Position numbers and translations under genes: made by a program
The notes under the pieces: model-generated
Seen by the model: only the letters and a program-made list of their open reading frames with translations
Told to the model about the DNA's origin: nothing
The model's database searches: none
Shown here: one piece after another, positions 44,558 to 52,503 of the stretch
Layout of the letters: the number at the start of each line of letters is the position of its first letter
How positions within the stretch are numbered: the first letter of the stretch is position 1
From: Phycisphaerae bacterium
Lineage (GTDB): Bacteria; Planctomycetota; Phycisphaerae; Sedimentisphaerales; Anaerobacaceae
Direction of reading: 5' to 3'
NCBI GenBank assembly: GCA_030615025.1
Contig: JAUXAB010000007.1
Coordinates: forward strand, 1 to 64,000
DNA: 64,000 nt

Positions 44558-44982
44558 GTTTTTTTCCTTCCCCAGCCGTACTGAACCAGAATCGCCACAG
44601 AATGGACAAAGAACATACTGAGGCCAGCTCCCCCAAATATGTTAGGCAGCCAGATAACCGATATTGAGGCTTTCGGCCCAAGAATAAAAAATGGAATCAT
44701 ACACACCAGGCCGACGAGCAGATATGATGTGCCAAAACCTGCAAGTGCAGCCCTTCTGTTAATCAACCTGTCACGTTCGTCGAGAGTAACCTTGCCTTTA
44801 TCTGTGTGGAAAATTAGAGGTGAAAAGCCCCCGAGGCCTGCGATACCTAAAAATCCGAGACCTGCAAGCGCTCTTGGCATTCCAACTTTGAAGTACAATA
44901 TCGCAATCGCTATGCAACTGAGAAGAAAAGCTACGGATATCGTAACTACGAAAGACCACGCTATTTTTTGTACTCTATTCAT
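44554..44982 (-). CDS. DUF2178-like four-TM membrane protein, array member 2
   Basis: A 142-residue paralog starting MNRVQKIAWSFV, with DERDRLINRRA and the C-terminus LVQYGWGRKKT. It is most similar by eye to member 1 (shared MNR-x-QKIAWS, the GxPxALxGxxxxxI segment and SVAILxQYGW). ATGA overlaps on both sides. Confidence 0.82.
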   Translation of the reverse strand: MNRVQKIAWSFVVTISVAFLLSCIAIAILYFKVGMPRALAGLGFLGIAGLGGFSPLIFHTDKGKVTLDERDRLINRRAALAGFGTSYLLVGLVCMIPFFILGPKASISVIWLPNIFGGAGLSMFFVHSVAILVQYGWGRKKT

Positions 44983-45446
44983 GATTTTTCTCCTTTGTTT
45001 GTCCAGCCGTACTGCGCAAGAATGGCTACAGAATGAGCCAGCATTAAGGTCATAAATCCACCCATTACTGTTAGCGGCAGCACGTTAACCGAGATGGTAC
45101 CTTTCGGACCATAGATAAACCATGTGGTCATACACACAATGACAAAGAAAAGATAAGATGCACAATAACCCAGAAACCATGCTCTCATGTAAAAGAGTTG
45201 ATCACGCTCATCGAATCGCACTTTTCCTTGTCCTTTTTTGAAGATTAACTGGGAAAACACTCCAAGGCCGCCTATACCCATGAGCCCGAAGCCCCCAGGG
45301 AGGCCTATACTCATGAGCGCGAAGCCCCAAAGTGCTTTAGGCATCCCAAATATCAAGTAGAATATGACTACTGCTATAATGCTGAGAATAAGGCTTATCG
45401 ATACTGTAATTAGACAGGACCATGCTATTTTCTGCGCTCTATTCAT
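44979..45446 (-). CDS. DUF2178-like four-TM membrane protein, array member 1 (first gene)
   Basis: A 155-residue paralog starting MNRAQKIAWSCL, with DERDQLFYMRA and the C-terminus LAQYGWTNKGEKS. The ATG at 45446 is preferred to that at 45455, because AAAAGG directly abuts the latter and lies nine bases before the former, and because the other members start with MNR. It carries an extra Gly-rich insertion (GLPGGFGLMGIGGLG) between TM2 and the DERD loop. Its promoter lies in the 330-base region upstream. Confidence 0.82.
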   Translation of the reverse strand: MNRAQKIAWSCLITVSISLILSIIAVVIFYLIFGMPKALWGFALMSIGLPGGFGLMGIGGLGVFSQLIFKKGQGKVRFDERDQLFYMRAWFLGYCASYLFFVIVCMTTWFIYGPKGTISVNVLPLTVMGGFMTLMLAHSVAILAQYGWTNKGEKS

Positions 45447-45484
45447 GATATTCATCCTTTTCCATCTGTAACTTTCTTTTGTTT

Positions 45485-45533
45485 ATGTAAAGCATACTAA
45501 ACATAATGTAAAGGAAACTATACTATATGTCAA
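45485..45533 (-). promoter_or_regulatory. candidate promoter and 21-bp-spaced direct repeats upstream of the membrane array
   Basis: On the minus strand a consensus TTGACA (plus 45528-45533) is followed after 17 bases by TACATT (45505-45510), a four-of-six match to -10. Two copies of ATGTAAAG (plus strand, 45485-45492 and 45506-45513) lie exactly 21 bases apart, two helical turns, over the -10 and the likely start site. They are a natural site for the operon's HTH protein. The rest of 45447-45785 is AT-rich without a gene. Confidence 0.6.
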
Positions 45534-45785
45534 GTATATATTACATTTTTTTGTAAAATTTTTTGAAAAATTAGCTGTTTTAGGGCTGGATTTTTGGTAA
45601 CTGCTTTGGCAATAAGCTATTACGCCAAATCAGAAAACATTGTATTTTTCGTAAATTTAGGCAGAAACTTCTGTTTTGGCACTTGTACCCGTATGTACTT
45701 GAGAAATCGGCTGGCTTGAATTTGTAAAGTAATAGGTGGAAGAATCTGGTGCTGAAATTTGCCGGATATTTCCGATATACCTCTT

Positions 45786-46487
45786 ATGACAGTAGTCGAT
45801 TTACAGACAAAACAGTGTCTATTTTGCGCCGAGACCATACAGGCTCAGGCCATCAAGTGCCGGTTCTGCGGGGAATATTTGAACAGCAAGAAGGCCAAAG
45901 CCCTTCAAAACAGCTCAGAATCGAATTCCCAGTCATCCGAAGACGAAAAAACTGATGATAAACTCCTGTTTGCAGGTAAGCCATCTCTGTGGGGAATGGC
46001 GCCGGCGATTGTCAAGGGTCTGTTTTTTCTCGTTATGGCAGGTCTTTTGATAAAACTGCCTCTCGAAAGCATGGCTGATGAGCTGCTGGGTTTGAAACTT
46101 ACCGACAATCAGGCGTTGGCATTCGGCCAATACAGGGTCATTGCCGGTCTTGGGCTCGCCACAGTTGTTGTGCTTATACTTCTTGTAAAAATCGTCAGGC
46201 TCAAAATGATTTATTACGAAGTTACAGCCGAGCGGATTGAGTGGGGACGGGGTATTTTCGACAGAAGGGTTGACAATCTGGATATGTTCAGAGTGATTGA
46301 CCTGAAAATGCGCAGGAGCCTGTTCGATTGTATTGTCGGGATAGGTACTGTGGGATTGATAACAACCGACAAAACGGACCCGGAGTTCGACTTCGAAAAG
46401 ATACGAAGGCCTCGCGCACTGTACGACATTATCAAAAAAGCCAGCCTTGATGCAGACCAACAAAACCGTGTCATACACCTGGAGTAA
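45786..46487 (+). CDS. zinc-ribbon and bacterial PH-domain membrane protein
   Basis: A 233-residue protein. An N-terminal double-CxxC zinc ribbon (CLFCAETIQAQAIKCRFC) is followed by a Ser/Glu-rich linker, two membrane segments (GLFFLVMAGLLIKL; VIAGLGLATVVVLILLV) and a bacterial PH-like (DUF304/YdbT) domain (YYEVTAERIEWGRGIFDRRVDNLDMFRVIDLKMRRSLFD). The role is unknown; such proteins bind membranes or partners. The start is uncertain: a TTG at 45759 extends it by nine residues, and ATG 45786 is preferred although neither has a strong SD sequence. Confidence 0.82.
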   Translation: MTVVDLQTKQCLFCAETIQAQAIKCRFCGEYLNSKKAKALQNSSESNSQSSEDEKTDDKLLFAGKPSLWGMAPAIVKGLFFLVMAGLLIKLPLESMADELLGLKLTDNQALAFGQYRVIAGLGLATVVVLILLVKIVRLKMIYYEVTAERIEWGRGIFDRRVDNLDMFRVIDLKMRRSLFDCIVGIGTVGLITTDKTDPEFDFEKIRRPRALYDIIKKASLDADQQNRVIHLE

Positions 46488-46508
46488 TGAGCTGGCAGAA
46501 ACTTTAGA

Positions 46509-47042
46509 TTAGTTGCTTTTGCAATCGATTAGCGCTGCTTGTTCGTGTTTAAGCAACTTTGCTTTTAAGTCCTTTCCTCCGGCAGCGGAGAAGCCGCCGA
46601 TTTGGCCATTGCTGCAGACTACGCGGTGGCAGGGGATAATCAGCGGCAGTGGATTTTTGGCCAGTGCGCCGCCGACAGCTCGACTTGCGGCGGGTCGGCC
46701 TGATTTTTTCGCTAAGGTCGAATAGCTTACCGTCCGGCCGAATTCTATATCTCTGCAGACAGTCAAAACCAAGCTAAGAAAAGAACTATATCCATCCAGA
46801 ACGACAGGGATATCTGTAAAATTTGTGACGGCACCTTCAAAATAAGCGATTATCTGGTCCTGGGCCGTTTTGAAAATGATTTTGTCATATCGGGGATTTG
46901 GAATATTCTGTAAAAGCTGCGATTCGACCCTTTCAGGCTCTGGCCCAGGCAGACAAGTTCTCAAAAGGCCGAATTCGGTGCCGACAAGGCCGAAATAGCC
47001 CCATTTGGTCTTAAAAATCGTATATTTTATCGCTTTTTGCAT
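46509..47042 (-). CDS. ogt: methylated-DNA--[protein]-cysteine S-methyltransferase
   Basis: A 177-residue Ogt/MGMT protein that repairs O6-alkylguanine by transferring the alkyl group to its own Cys. The active-site motif is IPCHRVV (C138). FGRTVSYSTLAKKSGRPAASRAVGGALAKNP gives the DNA-binding helix with Arg finger. The N-terminal half is short and divergent, as in Ogt. It is convergent with the PH-domain gene, 21 bases away. Confidence 0.95.
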   Translation of the reverse strand: MQKAIKYTIFKTKWGYFGLVGTEFGLLRTCLPGPEPERVESQLLQNIPNPRYDKIIFKTAQDQIIAYFEGAVTNFTDIPVVLDGYSSFLSLVLTVCRDIEFGRTVSYSTLAKKSGRPAASRAVGGALAKNPLPLIIPCHRVVCSNGQIGGFSAAGGKDLKAKLLKHEQAALIDCKSN

Positions 47043-47197
47043 TTTTTACTTATAATTCGCTGGTGAAATATTATCTAATGTGCCAAATTCCTTGACGCAA
47101 GAGCAAAATTCTGTTAAGTATAGTGGTTTTTATAAAAAATGGCCACCAAAGGAAACGGAAAACGCAAGGCCATAGTACGAAATTCAAAATTTGATTT

Positions 47198-47283
47198 GAG
47201 ATTGCTTTCCGCCAGAGGCGGAGTTTCAGCGCTTCGCTCGCCCCGTAAGTTGGCCGTTGGTCTTACGAGGCTCGCAATGACAA
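47198..47283. repeat. dispersed 'GATTGCTT...CTCGCAATGACAA' element between ogt and pheA
   Basis: The 314 bases between ogt and pheA hold no gene. This part begins GAGATTGCTTTCCGCC and ends CTCGCAATGACAA, with CGCTTCGCTCG inside. That is the layout of a repeat frequently seen between genes of environmental bacteria (family recalled, not searched). It includes the palindrome TCCGCC-AGA-GGCGGA at 47208-47222. Confidence 0.5.
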
Positions 47284-47356
47284 TCTGATTGTGCGCAAAA
47301 TATACGATATACGACACACACAATACGCCATATTACTTTCTTTTGGCATTTAATTT

Positions 47357-48427
47357 ATGTCTCTTGAAGAACTAAGAAAGCGGATAGACGAACTCGACCA
47401 TCAGCTCGTGAAACTGCTGAACGAGCGTGCGCGCGTTGTGGTAGAGATAGGAAAGCTAAAGAGCAAAACCGATAAACCTATCTACGCACCGGACCGCGAA
47501 AAAGAGGTGTTGGCCAAGATTGCCGAGGCCAATAAGGGCCCACTTCCGGACAAGTGCCTGGTGGCGATTTGGCGTGAGCTGATGAGCGGCTCTTTTGTGT
47601 TGGAGAGGCCATTGCGAATCGGCTATCTTGGTCCCGGCGGCAGCTTCAGCCACACTGCGGCTATGCTCAAATTCGGCCAGAGCGTCGAATATGAGCCGCT
47701 GGCGGATATCACAAGTATCTTTGATGAAGTCAGCAAGGGTCATTGTGATCTGGGCCTTGCGCCGATAGAGAATACCACGGGCGGCGGCGTAATAGAAACA
47801 CTCGACGCGCTGATAGATTCAGATGTGAAAGTCTGCGCCGAGGTCCTAATGGCGATTCATCATAATCTTTTAGGCAATTGCTCGCTGGAAGAAATCAAGA
47901 AGATTTACTCAAAGCCGGAAGTATTCGCTCAGTGCCGAAACTGGTTAAGCGCCACCTTTAAGGGGGCACAGACTGTCCCGGTTGCTTCCACTGCCAAGGC
48001 GGCACAACTGGCCTCAGAAGAATCAGGCGCTGCAGCGATTGGCTCCAGAGTCGCAGCGGAGCTGTATGGGCTGAGGATTGTCTGCGAAGATATCGAGGAT
48101 ATTGCTAATAATGTAACCAGATTTCTGGTAATCAGCCAGGAAGATGCAAAGCCGACAGGCGAAGATAAAACCGCTATACTGTTTAGCACCGCTCATAAGG
48201 CCGGTGCCCTGGCCGATGTGCTCGATGTTTTCAAACGACACAATATCAATCTGACAAATATAGAATCCAGGCCCAGCAAGAAAAGGCAGTGGGAATACTA
48301 TTTCTTCGTGGATTTTGTTGGACACAGGACGGAGAAACAAGTTCAAAAGGGACTGGAAGAGGCCCGTAAGTATTGCCTACAGCTTTCGATATTAGGCAGT
48401 TTCCCGAGGGCAACCGAATTGCTTTAA
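47357..48427 (+). CDS. pheA: bifunctional chorismate mutase / prephenate dehydratase
   Basis: A 356-residue P-protein for phenylalanine synthesis. An AroQ-type chorismate mutase (residues 1-90; LRKRIDELDHQLVKLLNERARVV) is followed by prephenate dehydratase (about 92-270; GYLGPGGSFSH, APIENTTGGGV, NVTRFLVIS) and a C-terminal ACT domain (about 280-356) with the Phe-binding IESRPSKKRQWEYYFFVDF. Feedback inhibition by Phe is expected from the ACT domain. It is first in a plus-strand housekeeping run. No strong SD sequence precedes the ATG. Confidence 0.96.
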   Translation: MSLEELRKRIDELDHQLVKLLNERARVVVEIGKLKSKTDKPIYAPDREKEVLAKIAEANKGPLPDKCLVAIWRELMSGSFVLERPLRIGYLGPGGSFSHTAAMLKFGQSVEYEPLADITSIFDEVSKGHCDLGLAPIENTTGGGVIETLDALIDSDVKVCAEVLMAIHHNLLGNCSLEEIKKIYSKPEVFAQCRNWLSATFKGAQTVPVASTAKAAQLASEESGAAAIGSRVAAELYGLRIVCEDIEDIANNVTRFLVISQEDAKPTGEDKTAILFSTAHKAGALADVLDVFKRHNINLTNIESRPSKKRQWEYYFFVDFVGHRTEKQVQKGLEEARKYCLQLSILGSFPRATELL

Positions 48428-48442
48428 TCGCAGCCCGCGGCC

Positions 48443-48479
48443 CGTAACCCAAGCGACGAGACACGAGCGCCGGGTTACG
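48443..48479. repeat. inverted repeat between pheA and tpiA
   Basis: CGTAACCC (48443-48450) and GGGTTACG (48472-48479) are perfect 8-bp complements around a 21-base GC-rich loop. There is no T-run after it. It lies immediately before the tpiA SD sequence, so folding could affect tpiA translation; this is inference only. Confidence 0.55.
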
Positions 48480-48496
48480 AATTCAGGAGAGTTTTT

Positions 48497-49258
48497 ATGA
48501 GAAAGCCATTTGTGGCCGGCAACTGGAAGATGAATACCGACAGTCACAGCAGTGTAAATCTGGCTGAGAGGATTGCTTCCGGGTCTTCGGAGATAGCGGG
48601 CCAGAGCGTTAGCGTGGCGGTCTTCCCGCCTTTTGTTTATCTGCGATCCGTGTTCAAGGCCCTTAGTGTATCGAACATTGCGGTCGGCGCGCAGGATTTT
48701 TACTTTGAGCAAAATGGAGCTTTTACCGGCGAGATAAGTGCGTCGATGTTAAAGGATATTGGCTGTACCTATGCCTTGTGCGGTCATTCGGAACGTCGGC
48801 ACGTTATCGGTGAGAGAGACGAGTTAATAAATAAAAAAGTTGCTGCTGCTATTTCCGGCGGCCTTTTGCCGATATTATGTGTGGGCGAGCTGCTCACCGA
48901 GCGCAAAGCTTCGCAAACAAATGAAGTAGTGACCCGACAGATAAAGAATGGTCTGGCCGGCTTAAATGCCGAGAAGGTCTCTGCGGTAACCATAGCTTAT
49001 GAACCCGTCTGGGCTATCGGGACAGGCCTGACGGCGACGCCGCAGCAGGCACAAGAAGCGCACGAACTCGTGCGAAAGCTGCTTGCCGAAATGTATGACG
49101 AGCGATTAGCTGAGGAAATCCGCATTCTCTACGGCGGCTCGGTCAAGCCGGACAACGCAGCAGAGTTGATGCGTCAGCAGGATATAGATGGGCTGCTGGT
49201 CGGCGGGGCAAGTTTAAATGCAGATGATTTTTTGACGATAATTCGGGCGGCAGTGTAA
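48497..49258 (+). CDS. tpiA: triosephosphate isomerase
   Basis: A 253-residue TIM. MRKPFVAGNWKMN carries the substrate Asn-Lys, CGHSERR the catalytic His, AYEPVWAIGTG the catalytic Glu and hinge, and ILYGGSVKPDNA with GLLVGGASL the phosphate loop. It interconverts DHAP and G3P in glycolysis. AGGAGAG lies about six bases before the ATG. Confidence 0.98.
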   Translation: MRKPFVAGNWKMNTDSHSSVNLAERIASGSSEIAGQSVSVAVFPPFVYLRSVFKALSVSNIAVGAQDFYFEQNGAFTGEISASMLKDIGCTYALCGHSERRHVIGERDELINKKVAAAISGGLLPILCVGELLTERKASQTNEVVTRQIKNGLAGLNAEKVSAVTIAYEPVWAIGTGLTATPQQAQEAHELVRKLLAEMYDERLAEEIRILYGGSVKPDNAAELMRQQDIDGLLVGGASLNADDFLTIIRAAV

Positions 49259-49353
49259 TTGACAATTGACTATTGAAAAAGAAAAAACAGAAACGGCGAT
49301 TGCGTAACAATAGTAAATAGAAAGGTAAATAGTCGATTGAAAGGGGAACGAAT

Positions 49354-49755
49354 ATGATTGTTTTAGCGTTGTCGGCAGACAGTTTTATTATGAAGGTCGT
49401 CGCCGTCCTTTTTGTTATTTGCTCCGTGGCATTGATTCTAATCATTTTGGTTCAAAAGGGCAGAGGCGGCGGTTTAAGTGCGGCGTTCGGCGGAGGTATA
49501 GCAAGCGGGATTCTGGGTTCCAAAACCGGAGATTTTTTGACGTGGGTTACAATAGTGCTGGTAGGTATATTTCTTACTCTTGCGGTGGTGATGGCCAGAT
49601 CCTACAAACCGTCCGATTTTGACGAGGGTACACCACAGCGGACCACCTTTCCCACAGAGCCGCCGCGAGGTCCGGAGCTGCCATCGCCGATTGACAAGGT
49701 CGGGACCACAGCCAGCAGCGAAAGTACCGATGCAAATCTGCCCGGCTTGAGGTGA
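49354..49755 (+). CDS. secG: protein-export membrane protein SecG
   Basis: A 133-residue protein with two membrane segments (VVAVLFVICSVALILIILVQ and WVTIVLVGIFLTLAVVMA) separated by the SecG cytosolic motif KGRGGGLSAAFGGG. A proline- and Ser/Thr-rich tail of about 50 residues extends beyond the usual SecG length. It assists SecYEG translocation. AAAGGGGAA precedes the ATG by about five bases. It follows tpiA, a common pairing. Confidence 0.94.
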   Translation: MIVLALSADSFIMKVVAVLFVICSVALILIILVQKGRGGGLSAAFGGGIASGILGSKTGDFLTWVTIVLVGIFLTLAVVMARSYKPSDFDEGTPQRTTFPTEPPRGPELPSPIDKVGTTASSESTDANLPGLR

Positions 49756-49868
49756 AAATTTTTATAAGCGCTCTATAATAACGGGAACCGCATTTTACCC
49801 GCCCGCCGGTGGGCAAAGTAGGAAGCCTGCCGAATGCGAAGCTGAATTAGTTTGAAAGTGCAGTGGCT

Positions 49869-50753
49869 ATGATAAGTAGCATGACCGGATATGGAGATGC
49901 AGAGGGCCAGCTCAATGGCGTAACCTACACGGTGGAAATCAAGACGGTTAACAACCGTTACCTCAAGACCAATATAAAATTGCAGGAGGCAGTAGCGTTT
50001 CTGGAAGAAGCTATTGATAAGCTTCTGCGAAGAAACCTGTCACGCGGGACGGTGAATTATGTGCTTCGGCTCAAAAATGCATCAGTGAGTGTGCTCTTTG
50101 ATATAGACGAGACGGCTTTGCGAGCCGTTATGGAAAGATTGAGCCGGATTGCCTCCTCGGCTGATATAAAATGTCCGATTGATATTAGCGGCTTGCTTAA
50201 CCTTCCGGGGATATTGGAGCCTGCATCGCCGGATGAAAAAACGGCCGAACAAATCAAGAAGACGGTCTTAGGAATCAGCCAGGAGGCAATCGAGAAGCTT
50301 AAACAAATGCGTGTCGCCGAAGGAACCGCTCTTGAAGCTGATTTGAAAAAACACTGCAGTGCTATAAAGCAGGACCTTGAGCGAATATGTGCTCGCAGGG
50401 CGGTTGTCCTGCAGAGATATGCAGAGAAACTAAAGAAAAGAGTTAACGAACTGCTCGCGGGTGCAAAACTGAAGTTGGACGAAGAAACGCTTGCCAGAGA
50501 AGTGGCGATTTTCGCCGAGAGATCGGATATATCCGAGGAGATTGCTCGGCTGGATTCGCACCTGCAGCAACTGCTTGAGGGCTGTCAGGCAAATGGCCAG
50601 GCCGGGCGCAGGCTGGACTTTATCAGCCAGGAGATGCTCAGAGAAGCTAACACCATTGCCAGCAAGGCCTCTGATACCGAGATTACCAGCTGCGTGGTCG
50701 ATATAAAGTGCCGGATAGACCGGATTAAAGAACAGGTTCAGAATGTAGAGTGA
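49869..50753 (+). CDS. YicC-family protein (probable endoribonuclease)
   Basis: A 294-residue YicC/YloC-family protein. The family N-terminus MISSMTGYGDAEG shows the start is ATG 49869, not the GTG two codons upstream. The YicC N-terminal domain (about 1-155; EIKTVNNRYLK) is followed by DUF1732 (about 208-294; DISEEIARLDSHLQQ, GRRLDFISQEMLREANTIASKA). E. coli YicC acts as an RNase. It lies directly upstream of gmk, the common order. Confidence 0.92.
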   Translation: MISSMTGYGDAEGQLNGVTYTVEIKTVNNRYLKTNIKLQEAVAFLEEAIDKLLRRNLSRGTVNYVLRLKNASVSVLFDIDETALRAVMERLSRIASSADIKCPIDISGLLNLPGILEPASPDEKTAEQIKKTVLGISQEAIEKLKQMRVAEGTALEADLKKHCSAIKQDLERICARRAVVLQRYAEKLKKRVNELLAGAKLKLDEETLAREVAIFAERSDISEEIARLDSHLQQLLEGCQANGQAGRRLDFISQEMLREANTIASKASDTEITSCVVDIKCRIDRIKEQVQNVE

Positions 50754-50819
50754 CAGAGTGACATCTCGTATTGCATATATTCTTTGCATAACACGTCACG
50801 CACGATGCACAACGAAAAT

Positions 50820-51398
50820 ATGAACGAGACAAAGGACAGACATGGCAAAGTGGTGATAGTGAGCGGCCCATCCGGTGTCGGCAAGAGCACTATCTGCAAA
50901 GAGATGGCTAAGCGGCTAAATAGTGTTTATCTTAGTGTCTCGGTTACTACGCGGCCGAGGAGCCAAGCCGAAGTTGACGGGCAGGACTATTGGTTTATAT
51001 CGGAGAATGAGTTTCAGCAGCGCATCGATAAGGGCTTGCTGCTGGAATATGCCGAAGTGTTCGGCCATCTATACGGGACGCCAAAGGACAAGACAGAGAA
51101 GGCGCTGAAAGCCGGCAAGAACGTAATCTTGGAAATAGACGTTCAAGGTGCCAAACAGGTCAAGCGCATATACAAGGACGCAGTGATGATTTTTATTTTC
51201 CCACCGAGTCAAAGGGAATTGGCAGAGCGTATGAAACTCAGGGGCAGAGAAGGCGGGCAAAGCGCCGAAGAAAGATTGGAAGGGGCAAGCGGAGAAATCG
51301 CCGCTGCCTGGCAATATTATGAACACATGGTTATAAACGACAATTTGCAGCAGGCGGTAAGCGAGGTCGTAGAAATTATCCAGGGACCCCAGCGATAG
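50820..51398 (+). CDS. gmk: guanylate kinase
   Basis: A 192-residue GMP kinase: GPSGVGKSTICKEM (P-loop), SVTTRPRSQAEVDGQDYWF (GMP-binding), LEIDVQGAKQVK and IFIFPPSQREL. It phosphorylates GMP to GDP. The frame begins at 50784; ATG 50820 was chosen because it leaves the usual short lead before VVIVSGPSG, but ATG 50805 is possible and no strong SD sequence discriminates. It lies between yicC and rpoZ. Confidence 0.95.
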   Translation: MNETKDRHGKVVIVSGPSGVGKSTICKEMAKRLNSVYLSVSVTTRPRSQAEVDGQDYWFISENEFQQRIDKGLLLEYAEVFGHLYGTPKDKTEKALKAGKNVILEIDVQGAKQVKRIYKDAVMIFIFPPSQRELAERMKLRGREGGQSAEERLEGASGEIAAAWQYYEHMVINDNLQQAVSEVVEIIQGPQR

Positions 51399-51504
51399 AA
51401 GGCGTTTGGGAACAGGCCGGCAGAATTGAGAAAAAGTAGCTGCGAATTAGTACGAATTTGTGTAAATTTGTGTTTAGCCTTTGAAGTAAACCGGAGAAAA
51501 AATA

Positions 51505-51738
51505 ATGATAGAGGAGCTTAAGAGCACCAAGCTAATCAATAAAGTTGGGGGTAGATTCAAATTAACGGCACTGATTCAAAAACGTCTGGACGAGCTGGTG
51601 CAAGGTGCTCGGCCCCTGATTGAGGATGCCGACGGCAAAACAATGCTGGAAATCGTTGTTCAGGAGATTCTGCAGGACAAGATCACCATGGAGACCAAAG
51701 ACAGCGAGATGAATAAACCGGATGAAGAAAAAGATTAA
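51505..51738 (+). CDS. rpoZ: RNA polymerase omega subunit
   Basis: A 77-residue omega subunit: GGRFKLTALIQKRLDELVQGARPLIE is the conserved core, and a variable acidic tail follows. It promotes assembly of beta-prime. CCGGAGAAAAATA places an SD sequence about seven bases before the ATG. The position after gmk and before coaC/coaB matches the usual gmk-rpoZ-coaBC order. Confidence 0.9.
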   Translation: MIEELKSTKLINKVGGRFKLTALIQKRLDELVQGARPLIEDADGKTMLEIVVQEILQDKITMETKDSEMNKPDEEKD

Positions 51739-51779
51739 CCGCGGATTGAAAAAATCGCTAAGAACGTTAAGCGCCAATA

Positions 51780-51813
51780 GTGAAGCGAGATATCCGCCTT
51801 CGGCGGACTTCAC
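51780..51813. repeat. hairpin with TCCGCC-TTC-GGCGGA core
   Basis: Outer arms GTGAAG / CTTCAC (51780-51785, 51808-51813) enclose TCCGCC-TTC-GGCGGA (51793-51807). It lies between rpoZ and coaC. The same core occurs at 47208-47222 and 62790-62804, so it appears to be a dispersed palindrome rather than a terminator. Confidence 0.65.
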
Positions 51814-51852
51814 GAGATACGAAATTACGCGGCCAACGAAATCGAATTGACA

Positions 51853-52479
51853 ATGCCCGCAAAAAAGACAAATCCAAGAATTAAAAAAATAAATATTTTG
51901 CTGGGTGTCAGCGGCGGAATCGCTGCATATAAGGTTGTCGATTTGGCCAGTAAGCTGACCGCCGCTGGTGCCAGGGTGAAGACGGTAATGACGGAGGCCG
52001 CCTGCCGGTTTGTCGGGCAGAAAAGCTTCGAGGCGGTCACCGGCTCAGCGGTCTTTACGAGTTTGTGGAGTAAGTCCGAGGAACATAGAATCAAACATGT
52101 AAGTCTTGTTGACTGGGCTGATATTGTTGTCGTGGCCCCTGCAACGGCGAATATCATAGGCAAAATTGCAAACGGCATCTGCGATGATCTGCTCAGTGCA
52201 ACTTTTTGCGTTTGTTGGCAAAAGCCGATACTTCTGGCACCGGCGATGAATGGTAATATGTGGAACAATCCCATTGTGCAGCGCAATCTAAAGACCCTCA
52301 AGGAAATGGGATTCAACTCAATAGGGCCCACAAAAGGACGGCTTGCTGACGGGACAATTGCAGAGGGCAGGATGTCGGAGCCGAAGGATATTTTAGAGGC
52401 GATTGAAAAAATCGTAACAGATTTGCCACTAAGACACAAAGGCACAAAGAAATTAAAAAATAACACATTAAAGGCTTAG
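51853..52479 (+). CDS. coaC: phosphopantothenoylcysteine decarboxylase (stand-alone CoaC flavoprotein)
   Basis: A 208-residue HFCD-family flavoprotein: LLGVSGGIAAYK, RIKHVSLVDWADIVVVAPATANIIGKIANGICDDLLS (active-site His and FMN contacts) and LAPAMNGNMW (PXMNXXMW substrate motif). It decarboxylates PPC to phosphopantetheine in CoA synthesis. The conserved Cys region, usually L-A-C-G in front of GRM, reads GRLADGTIAEGRM, with Asp in the Cys position. ATG 51853 is preferred over TTG 51847. The CoaB activity is on a separate gene 24 bases downstream. Confidence 0.9.
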   Translation: MPAKKTNPRIKKINILLGVSGGIAAYKVVDLASKLTAAGARVKTVMTEAACRFVGQKSFEAVTGSAVFTSLWSKSEEHRIKHVSLVDWADIVVVAPATANIIGKIANGICDDLLSATFCVCWQKPILLAPAMNGNMWNNPIVQRNLKTLKEMGFNSIGPTKGRLADGTIAEGRMSEPKDILEAIEKIVTDLPLRHKGTKKLKNNTLKA

Positions 52480-52503
52480 TGTCTTGGTGGCTGACAAAGC
52501 AAA

